Shown one piece after another: positions 59,766 to 64,000 of a DNA stretch of 64,000 nucleotides; positions within the stretch are counted from its first letter, which is position 1; each line of letters begins with the position of its first letter. A program made the translations under genes and the position numbers. The DNA lies in contig NZ_JAELVF020000001.1 of the NCBI RefSeq assembly GCF_018101125.2, forward strand, positions 1,358,783 to 1,422,782, read 5' to 3'. This stretch comes from Streptomyces tardus (GTDB taxonomy: Bacteria; Actinomycetota; Actinomycetes; Streptomycetales; Streptomycetaceae). Below the pieces are notes generated by a model. That model saw only the letters and a list, made by a program, of their open reading frames with translations. It was not told the DNA's origin and did no database searches.

Positions 59766-61609
59766 CGGACGGATGCTCCTTCGTCCTTGGGCGACGCAGC
59801 GGCGCCCGGGTGGTGGTGGGTGGAGTCGTCGGCCCTCGGGCCGGAGGTGGCGCGGTCGGTGATGAGCCGGGCGATCCGAGTGGCGCTGTCGCCGCGCCAC
59901 CGGCAGACCGCGTCCAGGGCCGCCCGCGGGATCGGCGCAGGGCCCGCGCGCAAGCCGGAAAGTGCTTCGGCGACCTCATCGGCGGCCTCGCACCGGGTCG
60001 CCAGTCCGTGACTGGTCAGGCCCAGGGTGCGTTCGCCCGGCGGGCCGATTTCGAGGACCGGGATGCCGAGCAGCGCGGCTTCGATCCCGCACGTCGAGTA
60101 CGCGCTCACCAGGACGTCCGCGCCGGCGAGGCAGCCTCGGGCTCCGACTCGGGGATCGACCACCGCGATGGGCGGCCCGGCGTCCCGCTTCATCAGAGCG
60201 GTGAAGGCGTCGGCTCCCTGCGCCGGGTGTGGAGCGATGACGAGCCCCCAGTCGCCGTCCGCCTCGGCAAGCCCGTCCAGGAGGAGGTCCACGTGGGACT
60301 TGAGGTGATCGGGGTTGAAGGGCTGGCAGGCCCACACCGCGATCCGGGTCGGCGCGCGTCGGCCCCCCGGAGCGAGCAGGTTCTCCAGGTACCGCCGTTG
60401 TGTCTGGCGGCTCAGGCTGGTGAGGACGTCGAAGCGGGGCTGCCCGAGGACGTGCACCTCGGCCTCGGGGTGGCGCGCCCACCCTCGGCCCAGGGCAAGG
60501 TCCCGCTCGCCCATGACGATGATGTCGCGGCTGTGCAGGGCCGGCCAGGCGACCGATTCCGGCGTCCACGCCCCGTGCTGGACGTGCACCGAGTTCGCTC
60601 CGTGCCGCTCGGCGGCGTGCGCGGCCAGCACGCCCAGCGGGCTGGTGTCGTTGCTCAGTAGGACGGTGTGCGGCCGGGTGGTCGACAGGATGTCGTCGAG
60701 CCAGCTCTCCGCCCGCACCACCGTCCGCCACGACGGTTGGGTGCAGCCCCCGCTGGTCTCCAAGAGAACGGACAAGAGTCGTACGAGCCGGGCAAGTTGG
60801 ATTCCGTGGCCTTCCACTTGGACGACGTGCTCGTCGTCGGGGCGGTGGAGGCCCTCGGCGGTGCCCGAGATGGTGAAGAGGTCGCTCGGAGCCGCTCGCA
60901 GCTCGAAACCCGTTGCCGGTCCCGCGCTGCATCGCTCGGCGGCATCAGTGGCGAGATCGAGCAGGAGGCTCCTCTGGCCGCCTCGCGCCAGCTCGGCGAG
61001 AACGGGGGTCAGCGTGGCGGCATGGCGGGAGGTCCACGACAGCGCCAGAACGTCCTGCCGTCCGAGATCCGAGGGGAGCGGCCTCGGCTCCGCGTTCGCC
61101 GTACTCGTCCGGGCGCGGTTCCGGAGCTGGGCGGAGCGGGTCGGGTTGTGCGGTGCCGCAGCACCGAGCACGTACGCGACGCCGGACCATGTCACGGTGT
61201 AGGCCAGGTACTCCCGCGAGCTGCTCGAACGCAGTCCCACGAGACCTTCGTAGGGGGCCAGGATCAGGGGCCCTGGGGCGGAGGCGAACGGTGCCCAGGA
61301 GTTCAGGGCCAGGAGCTTGCGCACGATCTCGGCGACGAAGCGTCGCACGGGGACGTGCTGAACGTGGAGCCAGTCGGCTCCGCCCGGGGTGGCGGCCCAC
61401 TTGGCGCTGTAGCGGTCGACGGCCTCCATGACGTCTTCGACGCCGGAGCGCAGTAACTGCTTGTCGACGGCCGTCGCATCAAGCTCCGTCGTGTGGATGT
61501 GGTCGGTTCGCGCGTGCGCCAGGGCGCCGGTTCCGACGAGAGTCCACGTCGGCTTCCCGACGTTGGAGGAGCGGACCAGGCCGAGGCCACCACTGGTGCG
61601 GGGGCTCAC
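59762..61609 (-). CDS. Large GT-B-like glycosyltransferase or surface-carbohydrate enzyme
   Basis: A 615-residue protein starting at GTG 61609, which overlaps the HAD stop; GAGGGGAGC is just upstream. Residues 1-250 show no family I recognise. Residues 290-590 look like the GT-B C-terminal half of capsule/CDP-glycerol-type transferases: HVQHGAWTPESVAWPALHSR, DIIVMGERDLALGRGWARHP, VHVLGQPRFDVL, VIAPHPAQGADAF and CLAGADVLVSAYSTCGIEAA followed by LLGIPVLEIG. A nucleotide-sugar or CDP-alcohol donor is likely. Its stop overlaps the hydroxymethylase start, tying their expression. Confidence 0.68.
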   Translation of the reverse strand: MSPRTSGGLGLVRSSNVGKPTWTLVGTGALAHARTDHIHTTELDATAVDKQLLRSGVEDVMEAVDRYSAKWAATPGGADWLHVQHVPVRRFVAEIVRKLLALNSWAPFASAPGPLILAPYEGLVGLRSSSSREYLAYTVTWSGVAYVLGAAAPHNPTRSAQLRNRARTSTANAEPRPLPSDLGRQDVLALSWTSRHAATLTPVLAELARGGQRSLLLDLATDAAERCSAGPATGFELRAAPSDLFTISGTAEGLHRPDDEHVVQVEGHGIQLARLVRLLSVLLETSGGCTQPSWRTVVRAESWLDDILSTTRPHTVLLSNDTSPLGVLAAHAAERHGANSVHVQHGAWTPESVAWPALHSRDIIVMGERDLALGRGWARHPEAEVHVLGQPRFDVLTSLSRQTQRRYLENLLAPGGRRAPTRIAVWACQPFNPDHLKSHVDLLLDGLAEADGDWGLVIAPHPAQGADAFTALMKRDAGPPIAVVDPRVGARGCLAGADVLVSAYSTCGIEAALLGIPVLEIGPPGERTLGLTSHGLATRCEAADEVAEALSGLRAGPAPIPRAALDAVCRWRGDSATRIARLITDRATSGPRADDSTHHHPGAAASPKDEGASVR

Positions 61610-62298
61610 ACCGTGCTCCCCTCGACGAGCTGCTTGGCGGGGAGGAGGCTCAGCAGTTCCCTGGGGGACCAGACCGTCTCCGGGGCGGGAGCCGTCGGCT
61701 GCCCGTAGCCCCACCCAGCGTGCACATAAGGGACGCCGGCACGTGCGGCCGACTCCTGGTCGACCGCCATGTCACCCACGTAGACGGCGGAGGCGGGGTC
61801 GACTCCCAGGTCGACCAGTGCTAGGAGGAGCGGGTCCGGGGCCGGCTTCGTTCGGCCCGCGCCGGCGGGCGTGCGGATGGTCGCGAAGGGACACCCGAGG
61901 CGCGCGAGGAGCGGGGCCGCCCGGTCGACGTGCTTGGACGTCACGACGCCCAGCCGCCAGTCGGCGGCCACGAAGGCGTGGAGCGTCTCGACGATGCCGG
62001 CGAACTCCTCCGCGAGGTGCGCGGTGGCCACGGACTCCGCCTCGTACGTCCTACGGACCGCCTCGGCATCGGTCACGCCCAGGCGCTCCATGATGTCCCC
62101 GAACTCGCGACCCAGGTGGCGCTCGTAGTCACGGAACGGGAGCGCGACGCCATGGACCTCCTGGACCCTCTGCCACGCCCTCCGCATCACGGGACGCGTG
62201 TCGAGGAGGACCCCGTCGAGGTCGAGGAGAAGAGCGCGCGACCCGTGGTCGCTCGGCGCGGCCGGGGCGGGTGGCGATCCGCAAGCGGGAACGGTCAT
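61606..62298 (-). CDS. HAD-family phosphatase
   Basis: A 230-residue enzyme; the ATG at 62298 is placed six bases after GAGAGG. HAD motif I is LLLDLDGVLLDT with nucleophile Asp26 and Asp28, motif II VVTSKH, motif III Lys in GRTKPAPDP, and motif IV YVGDMAVDQESA. The cap domain is of the phosphoglycolate phosphatase/beta-phosphoglucomutase type. It would remove phosphate from a small substrate. It is the first gene of the overlapping biosynthetic series. Confidence 0.85.
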   Translation of the reverse strand: MTVPACGSPPAPAAPSDHGSRALLLDLDGVLLDTRPVMRRAWQRVQEVHGVALPFRDYERHLGREFGDIMERLGVTDAEAVRRTYEAESVATAHLAEEFAGIVETLHAFVAADWRLGVVTSKHVDRAAPLLARLGCPFATIRTPAGAGRTKPAPDPLLLALVDLGVDPASAVYVGDMAVDQESAARAGVPYVHAGWGYGQPTAPAPETVWSPRELLSLLPAKQLVEGSTV

Positions 62299-62329
62299 GA
62301 TCATCCTCTCGTCAGGGTGTCGTCGTGCC

Positions 62330-62812
62330 TCAGAGGGCCGAAGCCGGGGCAAGTTCCAACTCGGGGTACTGGGACGGACCGCCGGCCTCCTCGAACGCCG
62401 CGTCGAGCAGCGCCACGTGCAAGCGGTCCCATCGCCCTCGGGACTGCAGAGCACGCCCGTGGCGGGTCAAAGCCCACGCCTTGAGGGCCGTCGGGTCCTG
62501 CATGAAGTTCCGCGCGTTCTGCCGCAGGATGGCGGGGGTGAACACCCTGAGATTGAGGCCGGTGCGCCAGAACTCAAGCCACCACTGGCACATCAGGAGC
62601 GGACCCGATTCGTCGTCCTTGACGTGGTCGGGGTGGTTGCGCACCCAGATCGGGTCCAAGTCCGGGTGGGTGGTGGCGACTTCGAGCATGCGGCCGTGAG
62701 CCTGGTGCACTGCCAACTCCAGGGACTGGCGGTGCTGCTGGCGACGCTGGGCGATGTGCAGCGCGGACGCGAGGGCGATGGTGGTGGCCAGAGCGAGAAC
62801 GGGACGGTTCAT
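62330..62812 (-). CDS. DUF6082-family protein
   Basis: A 160-residue protein beginning with one hydrophobic segment (VLALATTIALASALHIA) followed by QRRQQHRQSLELAVHQAHGR, then NHPDHVKDDESGPLLMCQWW and the VFTPAILRQNARNFMQDP segment. This arrangement matches DUF6082 proteins of Streptomyces as I know them; function unknown, and often encoded near regulatory or secondary-metabolism genes. It lies 31 bp before the HAD gene, so it is probably in the same transcript. Confidence 0.65.
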   Translation of the reverse strand: MNRPVLALATTIALASALHIAQRRQQHRQSLELAVHQAHGRMLEVATTHPDLDPIWVRNHPDHVKDDESGPLLMCQWWLEFWRTGLNLRVFTPAILRQNARNFMQDPTALKAWALTRHGRALQSRGRWDRLHVALLDAAFEEAGGPSQYPELELAPASAL

Positions 62813-62906
62813 CTGCGACCTTTACTCGGGGATGGATGGGGCGGTGCGGCAACCGGCGGCGGCATCCGGGGCAGTGGTGGTCGCCGTCGTGTTCGCTTGA
62901 GGAGAG

Positions 62907-63161
62907 TCAGGCCGCGTCCGGCGGGCCCTCAGCCGACGGCGAGGTCAATCGGTCCGGCACGGCCAGCAGGCGCGCGAGCCGGTGAAAGCGCGAGAGGTCG
63001 AAGCCACGCCCCTGAACCTCACCAGCGGGCACGGCGAAGAGGTCGATCCCCTCTTCGCTGGGTGCCGAAGGGGCGGCCTCCCTGATGGCGAGGAGCGCTT
63101 CGCCCTGCTCGCGGTGCGGCAGGAGGCGCGGCGCACGATCGATGTGTCCCTCGAAAGTCAT
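62907..63161 (-). CDS. Small hypothetical protein (84 aa)
   Basis: GAGGG lies eight bases before the ATG at 63161. The protein is charged with an acidic middle (APSAPSEEGIDLFAVPAGEV) and a Leu/Arg-rich end (LSRFHRLARLLAVPDRL). No family recognised. Its ATG lies 13 bp beyond the stop of a 32-residue membrane peptide gene, so the two are probably cotranscribed. Confidence 0.5.
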   Translation of the reverse strand: MTFEGHIDRAPRLLPHREQGEALLAIREAAPSAPSEEGIDLFAVPAGEVQGRGFDLSRFHRLARLLAVPDRLTSPSAEGPPDAA

Positions 63162-63174
63162 GGTCAGCCCTCGG

Positions 63175-63273
63175 TCAGGTGTATTTGAAGGTGAAGACGA
63201 GCACGACGCTCACGGTGACGATCAGGGCGATCTGGGCGCTGATCTGCCGCCAGCCCCAGCCCTTCCTGTCCAT
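63175..63273 (-). CDS. Very small membrane peptide (32 aa)
   Basis: A 32-residue frame starting with basic and aromatic residues (MDRKGWGWRQI) followed by one hydrophobic helix (AQIALIVTVSVVLVF) and TFKYT. It has the shape of a single-pass membrane peptide. There is no strong ribosome site (AAGGCGG lies 12 bases upstream), but the clean helix and its place in a packed operon support it. Confidence 0.45.
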   Translation of the reverse strand: MDRKGWGWRQISAQIALIVTVSVVLVFTFKYT

Positions 63274-63291
63274 CCAGCGCAGCGGCCGCCT

Positions 63292-63900
63292 TCAAGTTGG
63301 CGCGACGGGCTCCTCGGAGATCACGAGGTGGAGAAACGCCCGGCAGTGCTCGCCCAGGTGTTTGATCACGGCGTGGTACTCGTCGTCATCGGAGCTGATG
63401 TTGTGCCGGTCGAGGACGAGCACGCCGTCGGCCAAGCCCTCTCGGAGCTGTCGCTCGGCTTCCCGCCAACCAGGTCGATCCCAAGGCGGCGTGTAGACGC
63501 CCTGGCTCGCACTGGATGCCGGGAGGTACGTCGTGGTCACCGGGACCGCCACATCGTGGAGCCGGGCGGTGATCGCGTAACCGAGCTGGTCGGCCTCAGC
63601 CTGTAGCGTCCCCCAGTCCTCGTCAGGTCGGGCCCTCGGACTCGGTACCAGGCTGTACGCCAGCACGCGCAGCGGCTGATCGGCCTGCGCGCCGACGGTC
63701 TGACGGTAGAAGTGCTGGCGCACGCCTCGGAGTTGGCCAGCTCGGGACCGGCGCTTCACCTGGGCAGAGGTGCGAGGCCAGCTCGGGTAGTCACGGCCAG
63801 CGGTCGGCGCCCCACCGCCCGTGTGCTTCTCTCGCCCCCGATCAAAGGCGACGAGGCTCAACACGTCGGCTCCGTGCTTGAGTGCGTTGTGCGGCGACAT
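63292..63900 (-). CDS. Degenerate serine-recombinase-like (resolvase-fold) protein
   Basis: A 202-residue protein with GGAGG before the ATG at 63900. Residues about 70-200 resemble the resolvase catalytic fold: LRVLAYSLVPSPR, DWGTLQAEADQLGYAITARL, RPGWREAERQLREGLADGVL, VLDRHNISSDDDEYHAVIKH. The nucleophile position of the usual YxRVS motif is changed (AYSLVPS) and there is no DNA-binding domain, so recombination is unlikely. It may be a regulatory relative; similar short proteins occur in Streptomyces. Confidence 0.5.
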   Translation of the reverse strand: MSPHNALKHGADVLSLVAFDRGREKHTGGGAPTAGRDYPSWPRTSAQVKRRSRAGQLRGVRQHFYRQTVGAQADQPLRVLAYSLVPSPRARPDEDWGTLQAEADQLGYAITARLHDVAVPVTTTYLPASSASQGVYTPPWDRPGWREAERQLREGLADGVLVLDRHNISSDDDEYHAVIKHLGEHCRAFLHLVISEEPVAPT

Positions 63901-64000
63901 GGGGGTGCCTCCGTGAGAGTGGGGATGACCGCGTACGTCGTCCGGCCGCCGTCCGCGACGCCCCACCGAAGCGACAAGCAGGCGACGAGGTGCAGCCCTC

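Noticed and set aside
51275..62298. Polyoxin/nikkomycin or mildiomycin cluster
   Set aside because: Apart from the hydroxymethylase and carbamoyltransferase, the diagnostic genes of those pathways (such as EPSP-synthase-like or cytosine glucuronic acid synthase genes) are not visible.
63292..63900. Active serine integrase of the element
   Set aside because: Too short, lacks a DNA-binding region and the usual nucleophile context, so it is called only a resolvase-like relative.

Overview
The window is high-GC actinobacterial DNA, almost certainly from a Streptomyces. Codon bias is strongly GC-rich, GTG and TTG starts are common, and gene families typical of Streptomyces are present (SCO6880/SCO6881-type conjugation proteins, DUF317, DUF4913, DUF6082, MerR-HEAT and COG4091 proteins). 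No rRNA, CRISPR array, relaxase or integrase was found.

Positions 1-13340 look like chromosome. They hold a carnitine/choline acyltransferase (cut by the window edge) with an Fe(II)/2-oxoglutarate oxygenase, an ACR3/BASS-type transporter, a MerR-like fragment and two HEAT-repeat proteins, an AEC transporter, and a four-carbon acid-sugar locus (class II aldolase OtnC-like, kinase OtnK-like, COG4091 oxidoreductase, GntP permease, DeoR regulator). Two places here (3336-3909 and 10510-10908) carry fold-back inverted duplications joined at short microhomologies. They are either real template-switching scars or assembly errors.

At 13342-13383 lies the 3' half of a tRNA-Thr(CGT), broken exactly at the anticodon loop. 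This is the usual trace of site-specific integration into a tRNA gene, so DNA to the right of it, to the end of the window, is probably one integrated mobile element larger than 50 kb whose other end is outside the window. It begins with a defence island: a five-gene minus-strand operon (degenerate N6-methylase-like protein with an HTH, HsdM, HsdS, HsdR, soluble Ser/Thr kinase with a helical C-terminal part), then a TIGR04141 protein, a PD-(D/E)XK/DUF5655 protein and a solo DNA methyltransferase.

From 28 to 50 kb there is a plus-strand conjugation module: cell-wall hydrolase, small membrane protein, VirB8-position protein, VirB6-like SCO6881, SCO6880, VirB4-like ATPase and a VirD4/TraG coupling protein (frameshifted). 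Among these are about a dozen small proteins of unrelated type. Nine to ten of them end in a similar tail of about 40 residues: a short motif of the form R-V-x-A-A-x-x-R-S-T placed 34-43 residues from the C-terminus, then a Pro/Ala/Ser-rich stretch and usually a basic end. One carrier has a RelE/ParE-like fold, one is a double DnaB-N protein, one a tandem winged-helix protein. I infer a shared export or docking tag for the type IV secretion channel; this is the most novel signal seen. A 30-50 bp intergenic element is also repeated upstream of two or three of these genes.

An IS5-type insertion sequence with a passenger gene (49975-51275) truncates the last gene of that module. To its right is a tightly packed minus-strand operon (62.3 to 51.3 kb): HAD phosphatase, GT-B-like protein, thymidylate-synthase-type pyrimidine hydroxymethylase (Cys149; Asp180 where thymidylate synthases have Asn, suggesting a cytosine nucleotide substrate), NodU/CmcH carbamoyltransferase, a second glycosyltransferase-like protein, P-loop kinase, methyltransferase, two APH-fold kinases around a histidine phosphatase, and a sugar-nucleotide epimerase. 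It looks like a pathway for a carbamoylated, glycosylated 5-hydroxymethyl-cytosine nucleoside or nucleotide. I do not recognise it as a known cluster.
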